Shown here: positions 20,674 through 34,112 of the stretch, piece after piece
Numbering within the stretch: the stretch's first letter is position 1
How the letters are laid out: each line of letters starts with the position of its first letter
Assembly: GCA_020091685.1 (NCBI GenBank)
Contig: CM034600.1
Location: forward strand, 12,220,219-12,284,218
Direction: 5' to 3'
Source of the DNA: Lutjanus erythropterus
Taxonomy: Eukaryota > Chordata > Actinopteri > Lutjaniformes > Lutjanidae
DNA: 64,000 nucleotides
Notes under the pieces: model-generated
Told to the model about the DNA's origin: nothing
The model's input: only the letters and a program-made list of their open reading frames with translations
Databases searched by the model: none
Translations under genes and position numbers: made by a program

Positions 20674-23665
20674 GTTACACTGGTTTCTTCAAGATCCAAT
20701 GTGTATGATTGCCTGTAATGTGGTGATTTTACATCAGAGTCCAATCAAGAAAGGTTATTATTTATAATTCTGCCAGGATTCAGAGTGTCATATTTCATGT
20801 ATTGCCTGTTTTAAATGGAAGTGCTTTGTTTTTGAAAATAACAGAATAATAGCCTTGAGGCTTTGAACTGTTTTACTCTTCCAGATGCAAAATATTTCCA
20901 GGAACCATCTGAGGTGTGACGGGTGTTTTTCAGAGACTCCTGCCAACACTTCAGACCAGAGGCACACTGTGGGCCCCTTGTCAGACAAAATCAAGTCCTC
21001 GCCAACAGCTCCATAATGAAAATGAAAAAAATGGGTTTTCTTAATTATTGTTCTTTGTCTTACTTCTATTTGGGAGATAATGATAATTTAGGGCTTTGGG
21101 GTATGTAAGCAGGAAGTACGATGTTGCCATGGAGTCAGTGAGTTACACTGTTGGTTTTGTCTTGAGATACTGATGATTCACAGGCGAGGCGTTACAAGGA
21201 CTGATTTATAGACATTGATTTGCAATCGACATATCCCCATAAACTGCACTTTTATATGTATCATGCCTGTGTGTTCAGATTTAACTGAGTTATGGCTCCA
21301 AAAATAGTACATTTTAATGCAAATTGGGCTCAAATTAGTTTTTAAGTATTTTATTTGCTTGCATCCATTTATGCACATGCATGCACCTGTCCCTGTCACT
21401 TCACACAGTGTCTTTGTCTCATGTTTTAACTCTCCTGCAGCCCCATGGTGAGGTGGCATTTAAAAATGTTTTCGGTCAGTAACAGTACGATAATAGCCTG
21501 AAAACCCCATACCATACATACATTCAACATGCAATGTGTCATCTGATATGACCTGCATTTTTCTGCAACAACTTTCAGTGACTTTCATTTGTCTGTCAAC
21601 ACTCTGGACATTTTACAAATTACATTCTCTATTTTGCTTTCCCACCATAAACAAAATACCCCACTTCCACTTTTTGCCCTCGAGTCAGCTGTTTCTCTCC
21701 CTGTTTGTGGGACACATGACCTTATCCTTCCATCTTCTTTTCTCCCGTTCTTCGGTACATCCATCACACCTTCCCTTCCTCTGTCAGTTCAGCGAGCTGT
21801 GAAGAGATTTACTGCTTACAAACACGAACATGCGGCACATCCATATCCACGTCCATCCATGGCAGAGTCAACCTGGTCAGCTTCTTGTAATTTCTCCATG
21901 AAGAGGAGGACAACTTTAAAATTGTTTTATTAAATGTAGCATAGAGTAGAAAATTTGTCATACAACTAACTAACTGAAGCATACGATGCGCAATTTGGTC
22001 ACAATATTTTTTTCTATTGACATTGTGGGTTCAATAAATATGCTCACAGTTAATTGCTTTGCTAACTTGTGCAGGGCAGAGCTAGTTTTCACTGTGTGGT
22101 AGCAGTAACAACTAAAATCATTATTTTGGACTAACAATATTATTGCAGTAATCATCATTACAATTTTAAATCAAGGACAATCTCTTGAGCATGCTGTTTG
22201 TAGTTGCTATCAATTATCACTTTTAAGTTGGAGTTGCATTTTTAAATTGTTAATTCCTTTAGATGAATGATGAATCAGACAAAATGTGATGCAAATTTTA
22301 TGAGTAGTGTATAAGGTCAGTGTGAGGGGTCATGCAAAATGAGACGCGGCTGTTTGAGTTAAAAATCTTTCAGTGTTGTGACTTTATGATTTCACTTCCT
22401 AAATGTACAGAGAGAACATGAGAAAACTAGAAAAACTGGAGGTAAATAACAGGAGGAGCTGAAGTTTCTGAGATCAGTCAGAAGTGTCACACTAAGACAC
22501 ATTCTGCATGTACACTCAGCCAACGTGAGCTGGTAGCTCTTGGTAGCTACAGTACAGCTAACAGTTGATATATTGGCTGTAGCTGGGAATAAACAGGGAC
22601 TGCGAAATCAAATCAAATTAATGAAAGGAAAATTTGCTTTGCATTCAGTCTGAACACACCTTCAGCCAGTTTCAGCTAATAATAATTAAATTGAATATGT
22701 AAAGCAGTAAAAAGCTAATAGCTAATTTAGTCTTATTTATAGTTAGTTGTAGTAGCATTGAATAATGCAAGTATGCTCTACGTCTCCGACTTAGAACAAT
22801 GGGAGTTTTGCTAACATGATTCAAATGCAGCACTACTGCTATTAGAAGGTACTAATTTATCATGACAATCATGCCACGTAAGATTTTTTTTTTATCTAAG
22901 TAGCTTTGTGCTAAGTATTCAAAATATGAGCTAATAAAAATCTATTCTCTCTCTTTTGTTGTGTCTTAGATATAACATTTACTCATTAAGATGGATTTAA
23001 AAACATGTTAGAATTATTATGTTCTTAAAGCTTAAGAAAATCCCAGTGCCATTGTAGGAGTTTTGATTCATGACCTGCCAGGTGTGTTGAAATCATTGAC
23101 TGATGTAATGTGTAACTGAAGGATTTATAGGCTTAGAGGAAAAATGGAGATGAAGAAAAATGATGTTTCAGAAGACAAAAAGAACTTCTCTTTCAAGCGG
23201 TATCTTAATTCCTTTCCAAAAACGTCATCGCACTGCATGTACCAGGTTATTTATCGCCCAACAAAGTGACAGTTATTACTCAGAAGTGCGTTACTGCTCT
23301 CTGAGGGTCCAAACAGTTTCTGAAGGATGTGCTCTCTGAGAAGCTGTGGGGCACACAGCTGGATGACACAGCTGTGTGCCTGTCTTTTTGTGCGTGCATA
23401 CCTGCATCCGTTTTTGTGAGTTACTTAAAACATGGTCTTCAACACCTGTGTTTGTATGAGACTTGTTTGGATGTAGGGGAAACAGAAAATCCAGCTCAAT
23501 ATCACTTCAAACCTATCTCTCTTTTCAAAACGAACATGCTACAATTTTTCATGTAATCTATGGCATTAACTGTGCATTGACTCCTCACCGTTTGTGTATG
23601 TCTGCATGGTTGCCATATTGGAGTGGTCAAGATCTGCTAGTGATGACAATACAGTTTGCACTGAC
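20674..23665. other. No gene seen over about 3 kb
   Basis: AT-rich sequence. Frames at 21178-21459, 21536-21802 and 21589-21933 lack recognisable domains. A GTTGCCATGG half X-box occurs at 21124-21133 without a convincing partner half. Confidence 0.45.
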
Positions 23666-24240
23666 CAGGGCTGCCCTGACCAAAGAGTTTCCTAGTTGAC
23701 TAGTAGTCATTACTTCAAGCCATTAGTTGACTAGCCATTGCATGTTTATTATATTATTTTAATTATTCAAATATTTACTTTTGAGGCACAAAGCAAGATT
23801 AACATTTTGTTCATTTATAACACAAGTCTTGTTGTTTAAAACACAGGAATGTATAACTTCCAACTTGACAAAAACAAATACTTGAGGATTTATTGACACA
23901 CTGGTTGATGTATGCTCAAACTGGTCAGAGCTGCTGTACATGACCGTGGTAATGTTACTGTATTCCCGCTCGTCAAACTGATCTCAGCTGGTCTTGGAGG
24001 GTGTGTCCCAATCTAATAGGACCGCTAATTGAGCAAATTGTGCTAATTGTGTTAACTGAGCTGACTACTGTGTTAGAAGAGAAAAGGTCCATGTTGCAAA
24101 AATCTCCTGATACTTTTATACTGGGCCTAACGGCAAGCTGCAGCTCCCCAATGTAACTTTAGGTTGTTTTTTTTCTGCAACTAACTAATAAATATAAACG
24201 TGATTGAGACTCTTCCCACCGAACAGTTTAGTCAGCTTTT
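23666..24240 (+). mobile_element. Interspersed repeat (GGGCTGCC-ended), forward copy
   Basis: It starts CAGGGCTGCCCTGACC and has paired words CTAGTTGACTAG and TTAGTTGACTAG close to the left end. Its right half shares with 57008-57254 (reverse complement) the blocks GTCCCA-TCTAATAGGACC, AGGTCC-TGTTGCAA, GGGC-TA--GC and GCAACTAACT. Two diverged copies in opposite orientation therefore establish a repeat family within the window itself. I also recall it as a common percomorph repeat. The right boundary is approximate. The minus frame 23759-23941 is repeat sequence. Confidence 0.65.
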
Positions 24241-24853
24241 GGCAAACAACCTGATTGTAGACAGTTGCAGATTTCACTATGAAATCAATTTTAACTCAAT
24301 TATTAACAGATTTTCATTAAATTTCATGAAAACATAAGTAATTGAACATAGTGGTTACTTTTAAATTCAGTTACAGGGACAGTCTAATCCGCACATACAG
24401 GCTCCGAGGCAACATCAAGTGTAAATTATTAAAAATTTCAGCATGTGATTAAACTTTTCAAAAAAGTCTCAAACTGTCTCACAGCGATGACAACAACGAC
24501 AGATACCAAGACACCTACACTACTGCTCAGACAATAGACTATGAGTAAAGAATTTAAAAACCATAAACATATGATTGAACATATGACTCTCACGCTCTTA
24601 CATGAATTAGAAACAGCTTTCTTCTTGTGGTCATTTCTTTGCACAAAGCAAATCCTCCTTTGGGCTTCCATGATGGTGCCAGACATGGTTTATTGCAGAT
24701 TTGTGACTCAAGTGCAAAGCCTTACTGAAGTGACTATCTTCTCTGTGTGATCAAGTAAATCCTATTTAGACTGAGGCCCTGGAGGTGAGAGAGCCTGTCT
24801 GAACCTGTATCTTAGTGGACGGTGACCAGAGGTGAGGGGAAGAGGCCCCTTGA
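24241..24853. other. No gene seen
   Basis: AT-rich sequence; frames of up to 82 codons on both strands have no recognisable family. Confidence 0.5.
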
Positions 24854-24891
24854 ATGGATGGATAGACGGACGGACGGATGGATGGATGGAG
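24854..24891. repeat. Imperfect (GGAT/GGAC)n tetranucleotide repeat
   Basis: About nine GGAT/GGAC/AGAC-type tetranucleotides in a row, followed by a GA-rich stretch to about 24955. Minus-strand frames across it read as Ser/Pro/His repeats and are artefacts. Confidence 0.9.
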
Positions 24892-26697
24892 GAGGGAAAA
24901 CAGAGAAAGGTAAAGTGATAGACAGAAGGAAAACGATGGTGGAGTGAGAGGCCCGGAGCTTTGATGAGCTTGAATGACAAAGGAGGCAGCTATTTCCATG
25001 TGAGGAAAGCTTAACTGAGAGGTTAAGTGAAAAGTCTTCACTCTTCATTTTCTCTGTTCGTCTCTCAGCTTATTATCTAAAAGGCTGCAGATTTATGTGA
25101 CAGTTCCTCTGTTCCCTCTTCCTTGTCTCCTGCTCTCATGATGCCCTGTCACTCTCAGTTTAATTTAGCTGATGTTGCTCTCGTATCCCTCTTGCTGTGT
25201 TTTCTCCCCTTGACTGCCTGCTTCTCACGCTGTCCCCCCAATTCACTCCCTTCTTACTCCCTATGACCTTTCTCTGCAGATGATAAGCATTAAGCCTAAA
25301 GAACGATAGCTATGGATCACATTTGCAGTCTGTACAGTCTTATCACAGCCAGCAAAGCAACAAATTTGCAAGAGTCTAGAAGAAGCAATTCTTCACTTTC
25401 AGACTCAGGGCGGCTTTTTTATTTCTTCTGCAGTTTTGAACATGTGTTTTCATAACATGTTCTCACTCCCGACTGGTCAAATATGGCAGCTTGTTCAGTG
25501 GCCCTATGCCTCAAAATATGAGGTCCTATGTACCCCTGCAGTACCACTTCTACATGTACATGGCTCCACTGTCAAATTAGCAATAATAAATATACAACAC
25601 CTGTGTGGATTTTCAAAATAAAGTGATGTAGGGCAAAGGAATGCAAGTTACATATGTTTTGTAAGTTAAAAATGAGTATGTGCCGACTATTGGTCTGGAT
25701 ATATTTTCAAAAATCTGGAATGATTTTCAAAATAAAGACACAAAAATTGCTTAGTGTTAGGAACAAAACTACTTGGTTAGATCTTGCGTAAGGCCAACTA
25801 ACACAGGTATGTACATGGCAAAAAGTTAAAAGAAGGCAATATTGACTATTGGTCTGTGTAGATTCTGTATGCATAATTTTTGCTCTTTATACTTCACTTG
25901 AGTTCCATGGCACATGACAATATAATACTAGAGATGCACCTCCAGAAATGATCCTGGAGGGTACCTGCTCCATCATAGTCTGAAACTTGGTGACACTGAC
26001 CAACCTTTCAACACATTTCAAAGTCATTTTATTTTTGCTCTTAAATACCAAGTAGTGTGAACTCATACACTTTTTCTTTTGTTACTGGTGAATCCTGGAT
26101 TTCTAAACTATGCAGTATCTTTGAAGAAATGTCTTTTGTTTTAAAAGTATTTCAGAGACCTTCTCTCTGACAGTACCTCTGGGTGTTACAGATAATGAGC
26201 TAAAGTGCATCAGATTCTATATCTTTCATCTTGTCAGTGATGAAGATTATGTAGTGTTGGAGAGCTGGTAGAGGTGATAAGAATCAGGTCAAGGTAATGC
26301 AGGTAATCCTCCAACCCACATCCACCAAAACTTAACATCAGCACCCTCAGCCATGAGGGCTGAATTTGATACGCACCTGATGCACACATACAGGCAGGTG
26401 CGCTCTCACATAAACACAAACAGGAAGACAACTGGGCACGTACGTGTTCTCAGACTGGTTTGAAGGTGAGTTTTATACAGGTTTAATGTCTCGAGCAGCT
26501 GTAGAGGGTTTTCGCTTCCACATGGGTGGGACTAAAGAAATGGTGAACTAAGTATGTAAATCTGAAACCAATCCAATGATTAAGGAAGGGAAAAGTTCTA
26601 CTGATAACAAGCCTGGTTAACCAGGTTCTACAGTGTGTAAAATGTCACCACAATAGACAGGTGAGGAAATCTCTTGCACTGGTGTAGAAAAAATAAT
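24892..26697. other. No gene seen; possible old repeat around 25456-25560
   Basis: The text GTTCTCACTCCCGACTGG followed by CAGCTTGTTCAGTGGC and AAAATATGAGGTCC resembles a percomorph repeat, but neither end is clear. Two related phrases, GACTATTGGTCTGGATATAT (25686) and GACTATTGGTCTGTGTAGAT (25844), are a short direct repeat about 160 bp apart. Confidence 0.4.
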
Positions 26698-26770
26698 TGG
26701 AATCAGAATAAAGTTTATTGATCAAGTATGTTGACATACAAGGGATTCTCAGTAGCTCTCAAAGTACTTA
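26698..26770. repeat. LINE-derived repeat fragment
   Basis: The stretch GGAATCAGAATAAAGTTTAT, TTGATCAAGTATGTTGACAT and ACAAGGGATTCTC matches from memory a common teleost repeat with a 'GAATCAGAATCAGCTTTATTGG' beginning. Only the terminal part is present, and it runs toward the CA tract that starts 90 bp later. Class assignment is tentative. Confidence 0.5.
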
Positions 26771-26855
26771 CAGTACACACAGAGAACAAATTTATACAAG
26801 GATACAGGATTTTTGTTGTGTGCAAATAACATGAATGATATCTATAAATAAAGAT

Positions 26856-26857
<2 letters not shown>

Positions 26858-26915
<58 letters not shown>
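26858..26915. repeat. (CA)29 dinucleotide microsatellite
   Basis: Uninterrupted 58-bp CA run. The minus frame 26715-26912 starts inside it and is an artefact. Confidence 0.97.
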
Positions 26916-26921
<6 letters not shown>

Positions 26922-29900
26922 GTATTGACTGCAAGTATATGATTGAAATATAGTGAAGTAACATCATGAGGTGTCAGAATTGCAATAATTTACTGCATTA
27001 ACTAGAAAATGCTTATCACATATAAACAATACACTTATGTTGTCCATCCAGGCAGGGAGGAAGAGAAGAGGGAGAAATAGAAGAGAAACTGAAAAGACAA
27101 AGCAACAGGTAAGTTTGTGTTCACAGCTACATTGTATTTATGATAATGTACTGTATGTAACTACACAAAGCTGTTTTAGGAACAAGGTAAAATACCTGTT
27201 TTAGGAAAACTGTTTTTAATCCTGGCACACTTAACATTTATGGTCTTATTTTGTAGATACTATAATACATTTTGCAATGCTGCTGGACTTTAAAAACAGT
27301 GTATATGGATTTGTGTGGGCATATTTTGAGTTCATCCCTGGTTTTGGCGTTCAGGCCTGCAACTCCTGTTTTGGTTCACTCTTAATACCCCACGAACCCA
27401 CTTTATGCTGCCTACTCAGCACCAAATGTCAGACAGACAAATTTAGCAACTACCTATCTAATGAAGAGTGAACCAAAATGAGTATCAGTATTTAACTTTT
27501 ATTTGCCAGGTGGCCAGAAAGACGACTCCAAATGAACATTAATGTTGCTCTGTGTCTGCTGGATGTGTAAATAAGCCAGTATTTTCTAATTAGTTGTCTA
27601 ATGTAGCTTTATGAGGTAGTAATGTCATTGTTTCCAGCTGCCTCCAAGAGGCCAAAAAAGGCATATGGAAAACTGCTTTTGTGTGTTCTGTAGCCCCTAC
27701 CAGAGGCTAGAAGTTAGAACTGGTTTAATCCAGAGTGTGTGGGGTCCGCAGTGAGGGTCCAGGCTTGAAGTTGGTGTTGGATTGTACCTCTTACAGTGGC
27801 AAATCTTGCTACCATTCAAAGCTGAGCTTTTATTTTGAAGTTTCCAGGTGTGTATTTTCATCACAAAGTTGCAGGATTGCAATCATATAGACCGAAAAGG
27901 TCAATATGCTCACACATTTACACACAGAGGATGATAAGCAGGTGCACACACCCTCACACACCCTGCAGGCTCACCCACATGTTAATCACAGCTGACTGTA
28001 ATAGAAGTGGAATGTGATGTTGGACTGTAATCAGGATGTTGACCCACATACTGATTACAACACTGCAGCTCCAACCACAGCAAAAAAACAAAAAACAAAA
28101 AACAAAACTCAGCGCTGAGCACTTCTGCCACTGTTTTTCATTACTTGTGCACTTTTCATCCAGGAATTATTTAGACATTCACTGCATTTTTCTGCTGGCT
28201 TCACATTTGAAATACATTTAGTGTCGTGTTATTTGTTTTGACTCCAGTCCCTGAGCTTTTCTTTGCATTTAGTATTTGAACTAGGGGACACAGAAAAGCT
28301 TCAGTAACCAGCTGAAGTTAAAAGTCTTTCTGTTTAACTTTGATCCTTGATTCTTCTTCGCTGTTCTTCTCTGTGCAATTTTCCATTCATCTCTATTTTC
28401 CCCTCACACTTTGATAGGTCTCATTTTGAACATACACTAACATGACAGTTTAATGTATTTTATCTGTTTGCAGCTTCTCACAACACTTTGATTTCCACAT
28501 CAAAGCCTGTCTGTACCATCTCCGCCTGCATCTGACTGTGTGCCAAGATAAACCTGTTGGCGTGTGTTTGTGTGTCTGTGTGTGTGCGCATGTCGTTAAT
28601 GGCAACTTTCCTCACTGTCTGAAGTGTATTTTAGGTGTTTTTCAAAGGCTGAAAAATTTTTGTTGGCATCTGTACACGCATGATTCACAACAAACTTAAT
28701 ATTAACCACAACAAGGCTTTTATTTAATATCAAACATAGTTAACAGATGCTGCGTTCCAATCCTTCCCATAAAGTCTTGACTCAAGCAGGTTATATAGTA
28801 AACGTGTCCCCTTTTCTTAAAGAGCAGTTCCACTTTATTTGTCCTGTCGACATGATGGATGGAGGGGTGTGTTGTTTGGTCATGTCCGCTCACACACACA
28901 TACACACATGCAGGGGCCTCTCTGTTGTGGTGAAGCCCTGTGTTCACTGCGTTGTTGACAGATGCACTAGGCTTGATTAAAGACATGGTTCTCTCTCTGC
29001 TCTGTCTATCTTGATATCTTGTGTTTGTGTGAATTTGCATCCACCCTCTGTTTGTGTGTCACCTCTGTCGCTGGACTGTATACAGTAATTTTCTATAGAG
29101 TCTCTCCAGTCATTTTCTGTGTGAGTGACAGATGCTCTTTGTACTGAGTCGGAGCACCTGCCAAGTTAGGAAAAGAGATTTTCCGCCATCACTCACCTCC
29201 ACTTTATCTTTTCCATGTGTAGCATATCGCACACCTTGTTTGTGTTGCGGTTGGCTTCATGTGTGGGCACTTAGACTTTGCTTGTGAGTGTATTTGGCAG
29301 CTCCAATTAAAATATATAATACAAACCTATGTTTTTTCACAAACAAATAAGTGTTTGGACCCGTGTTTTGTGCCTTTCAGTCTAAATAACAGCTTAAAAA
29401 CAGTACATTGGATTCCAGTGGTGAAGTGAAAAAGCACACTGATACTGCAGTGAAGTTCACTCTTCACCTTTATTTGTTTAGTTTTGTTTTCCTGGCCACC
29501 CCTGAAATCTGATTTGCCACCCCAAATGCCACCCCATTGTCCTAGAGCAGAACTGGCTATCTGCCCATAGAGACACAGGACGTTTGAACCAATTGTTTGA
29601 GCATTTCTTTTTTACTTTTTTCTATTTTAATTTAATTTATTGATCATTTTATTGGGTTGTATAATGATATGTTAGATGTAGTTCCATTTACTCACAAAAC
29701 TAAAACCCATACACAATAAACTACATATAGCAAATGGGTGAATAGATAATAAATCACAAAAATAAAACAATTTTCCTTGGTGAAATGTTTAAGATGAATT
29801 AAGGGTTCTTTCAGCCCGAGTAAAGAAGTTCAACTTCTTTTTGAGGGCTTTATTCTGTACCACTGTGTTGTGATTGGTAGGATTATTTATTATTTTAATA

Positions 29901-32900
29901 CAATTTTAAACACAGCAATGTAAGAGCCTGCAAGAGATGCACAAATGAACTTTTCTATTCTACAGTGAAACTGGCGTTTCTATGTTGTCTGTCTTGTGTC
30001 AGTGCTGGAGCACCGTTGGTTGGGTGCCATCAGGGTCAGCAAGTTTGGGTTCACAGTTCAATTTAGTTGAACTTTGGCTGGAGAATGAGGGCAGTGTGCA
30101 GTGCTATAGTTGACATGCCGCTCTTGAGAATGCAGTAACTTCCTTTAGTGACCTTTCTCTGCACAGTGTTACACTTGCACGTTTGATATGAAAGCAGGCA
30201 TAGTCAGTGTCTCAAGGAAGGCGATATAAGATTATAAAAAATGAACCACTGTGCTAATGCCACTGAAAAGTAAGGTAATCCCAGCATTACAAATGGCAGA
30301 TTATTCAATATTTTGCCCAACCATCATATCCATCCTTGGAGCAGAGCTGTCATTGTGGCTATAAATGGTCCGGAGTCACTAGTGTAGCAGACGTTGTGTG
30401 TGACTCTATTTGGCTCTGCAACTGCCTGTGTGAGTGTCAGCTGGGGACAGGTATTTCCTATAGTGGCAAGCCAAGAGGGTGAAACCACAGGAAGGATGTA
30501 AAAAATTTTTGGCTGGATAAGGATAGAGGGATTTAGAAAGAGAATAAATTTGGGTTTGTACTGACAAATCTGAAGAAATGAGAGATTAGAAAGGCATAGA
30601 GCGACGCATGTTGGAAATGAAAGCAGGAGAAGATGTGAGGTAGAAGAAAGAAAGAATTGTTGGACAGAAGAGGAATGTGATAGAAAGACAAAACAGCTGT
30701 TGCAGTGTGTCTTCATCTGCCCTTGTTGTGCTCTACTAGCCTCAACACATTTAGGCTGCACACCACCTGGAGACTGATGGTCACATGTAGGCAGTTATGT
30801 GCATGTTGTTACAGATGGGGGGACATTTAGGCTGTTAAAGGTGTTTGTGTGTGTGTTCCTCTCGGTGTGGCCAGAGATGGATGTTGAATCCGATGTCATT
30901 AGAGGATGAACGAGGCTTTAGCTGACAGACTGTGACCGGCTGGGTTTGCCTGCCACAGTTTGTCCTTGGGATTCAGAGACAATGAGACAAGAGATAAAGC
31001 ACTTAGAGAAATGGGTTTTCTTGGGCTAATAACAGCCTTCTCTTTCACTTTCTCTCCTTCCCTGCCGCTCTTTCTTGCAACATTTACACTGTGGTCTGGA
31101 AAACATCTGAAAAATACATGTAGGGCTGCCTGCAGCACATCAGAATCAACTTGGGAACTGCTGTGATAATGAATGAAAGAAATCAGGTGATTTATCCACA
31201 TTAATAAAGAAAGTAAAGACCAATATAGTCGTCTGTGTCTGTTGGAAGGATCTCCAGAGCTTCAGGGTGATAAACAGTCAAATCAGAGCTCTGTGGAAAG
31301 TCCAGGTGCAAAGCAAACACTCCAAACGTGCACAGAAATTATATATATGAAAGTTTATTCCAGTAGCCTTAATTATGGAAGTGTAATTTACTAACTCTTA
31401 AAATTGGTTGGTTGTTTTGAATCATTTTGGATGTTTTTGAAGGAGCTTTTGTGTGTGGAAAAAAAAATTATATTTTGAAAGAATTATTACAGTATACATG
31501 GTCTGTTGTGAATGGGTGGTTATTGCCCTAGACTACCATTTCAGCTCTACCTAAACTTTAGGGTTTGAATCCTAAAATTGTTGTAATGTGATCTTCAAAT
31601 ACCAAATACCATTTCCAGTAGTGGTTCTAGACTGATTTTAGTGAGGGGGTCCAGGCCAGGGCCAGTTATTTTGTCTTTTTTGTATTTGATTCAGTAACAT
31701 AGTGTCAGTGCCACATCAATGCAATAAAGTGATCATTTTATTATTATTGTAGACTCTTTTTTTTTTTTTTACTCTTAAATGTACTGTAATGTAAAACTAG
31801 AGGATTGAGATGAACCACAGAGTTATTATACCGTCATTTACGTGCCTTATTAAAAAAAATACCAATAATTGTAGTGGGGCTGCATATAAAAGAGCTGTTT
31901 TCTTCACAAAGTCAGGTTAAGTGTCATCACTAAACTTAACGAAAAGAAAGTGCAAACTCGCTGGAATATAATTAAGCATACATTCAAGATTAAGCAAAAC
32001 ACATTACTTAATAAGTGCAAGCACTCATCCTACAGTGACCCATCCCTCTCTTCTCTCTTCATCCTTTCTGCCGTTAACATTTCATCTTAGTATCCCAAGA
32101 CTACTTACAGCTCAAATTTATCTGTAAGAGAGGAGGTGGACTAAACGCATCCTTTTTTTTCAACCTTTCTTGACATCCAATTTCGTTTTATCCTTTCATG
32201 AGGAAAAATGAAACTTTTGCTGCCAAATTCTGTCTGCACGTATACCATCACTCTCCAGTTATACACTTTTATCTCCTATTTTACTTTAAATACTTGTTTC
32301 CCTTTCCATTATTGTTTCTCTGTCTCTCTGGGACTGATAGATGATGTCCTGTGGAGGGATGTCTCTCCATCTTAATTATTTCCAATGAGGTGCGTGGAAC
32401 ATTGTGTTCTCAGTCGTCAGTTTCTCCTTAGAGTTGATGTGTAGACAGTCACAAACTTTCTGTAATTTTTGGAAAATATTTTTCCTCTAAACAAATTTCT
32501 CAGTTAAAGTGAATCATAAAGAATATGCTGACTTCAAATGGAGCCATGTATAATGTGCTGCGTCCACATAAGTTGCATATATTTTTGACTTGCTATCATA
32601 AAGCAGGTGCGATGTCTTTATTCACAGTAACACAAGAATTTATCCCATACCTTCACTAGAATTATGCAAATCCTTTGACAGGAGACTCCTACACCTCCAC
32701 CATCATCCTCACTGCTGCAGAGTTTCCCTCTGCTCTCCCTACCTGTCACTCCTGCTCCTAATGCACCTCTAAGCTGAAAAGCAGGATTTAAGGGGTCTTT
32801 TTACTCAGACTGATTTAATGGTATTCTGGTTGGGAATGAAAGTCACCCAGGACCTCCTTGGTGTTAAAGCTACAATGTCATACTGGCGGATTAAAACACT

Positions 32901-33929
32901 GAAAAGAAATATTAAACAATGCTCATAACACTGCATTCAGATACATGTAACATGTCAGGTTATATCTTGCATGTCAAGATGTCATCGAGACAGAATAACA
33001 AAATTAACAGCTGCCAGAGAACAGAAATTCTCTCTTGCTCAATGGCAAGCAATCAGCCTGCTACTTACTAAAATGCTTCTTGGCGAAGCAGACAGAATCA
33101 ATCATACAGGCCGGATGATGATGAGTATGATAGATCTCTGTTCAAATATGTTTCAGAGCCTCCTGCACCGTTTCTGAGAAATAGTTTGACATAAACAAGC
33201 AAAAAAAAATGGCAACCTATGCTATCCAGCATTTGAATTACATGAACAAACATGCTGCTTAAAATGAAAAGAAGTTATTTAGTGCTGTCAAGGCTGTCAC
33301 TGCAAGGTGTTTACGCCAGTACAGAGCCACAGGCGAGACAATGTTTTCTTCTTTTCGAAGACTTAAACACTCATCTTTCATGCTCTTCGCTGCTGCTTGC
33401 TAACACTGACAACCTCCCTTGTTGCAAATTTAACTGTGCCTGGTGGTTTCACTAATGAAAGTCGACCCACTGATGGAAACTTTTCCCAAGGAGTAAAAGG
33501 CTCCTGCTGAAAAACATTTAAAATTCAAAATGCGGAGGTTTTTCTTTCTTTTAACCTCTCAACTATGAACTGGTGTGGGGCACCAGTTCATGAGAACACT
33601 ACATGCTGTGGCTGCTAACAGTACTGTGGCACTGTGGCAGACTAAACAAGGGCACTTAGACCTAATTACCGAGGAAACAGTCTCCCAGTATTATGGGTTG
33701 GAGTGTGGAATAAAGGAATAATCCCCCTAATTCAGCCCAGAGATAAGGGCATCCACTAAACAAAGAAGTCATAATAATAAGACAATTTCTCTGGGCAAAT
33801 TCCCACTAAGCTCCTCCGAATCCGATTACGCTCCATCATAAGAGTTATGTGAAGGTTTTTTGGGAGCAAATTTACCTCCTCCTCTTCCTCCTCCCCACGT
33901 CCTCTGGCCACCTCGTTGCCCTCCTGCCG
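26916..33929. other. No gene seen over about 7 kb
   Basis: The longest frame in the window (145 codons, minus, 30324-30761) lies here. It is hydrophobic/Ser-rich because it runs antisense to a GA-rich stretch (30520-30690), shows no domain, and has no splice context. The text around 31616-31680 (AGTGGTTCTAGACTGATTTT) resembles one end of an old DNA element. A poly(T) run occurs at 31757-31770. Nothing else is supportable. Confidence 0.45.
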
Positions 33930-34005
33930 TACTCTCCTCTGATTGGATCAGCCCACACTCTGGCTGGACGATGACCTTGTGTGCCATTGGTCAGTTTTGG
34001 GACGC
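33930..34005. promoter_or_regulatory. Paired inverted-CCAAT motifs
   Basis: CTGATTGGAT (33940-33949) and GCCATTGGTCAG (33983-33994) are two inverted CCAAT boxes about 45 bp apart in a locally GC-richer stretch. Paired CCAAT boxes are typical NF-Y sites in promoters and enhancers. A donor-like AAG/GTATGA follows at about 34007. No TATA motif, CpG cluster or linked reading frame supports a real promoter, so this is a candidate only. The frame 33860-34054 begins in a Pro-rich CCT run and is not credible. Confidence 0.2.
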
Positions 34006-34070
34006 AAGGTATGAAACCACCCGCAGAGCTTCATTATGGGTTGGATCGAAGTAGCAGCAAGTATTTCTCT

Positions 34071-34112
34071 CACGCACACACGCGCGCACACACACACACA
34101 CGTATACACACA
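34071..34112. repeat. Alternating purine-pyrimidine tract with CGCGCG core
   Basis: A 42-bp perfectly alternating run: CACGCACACA, then CGCGCGCACACACACACACA, then CGTATACACACA. It is a compound CA/CG microsatellite and favourable for Z-DNA. Confidence 0.85.

Noticed and set aside
30324..30761. 145-codon minus-strand frame, the longest in the window
   Set aside because: Antisense to a GA-rich tract, Ser/Leu/Phe-rich, no recognisable domain and no splice context.
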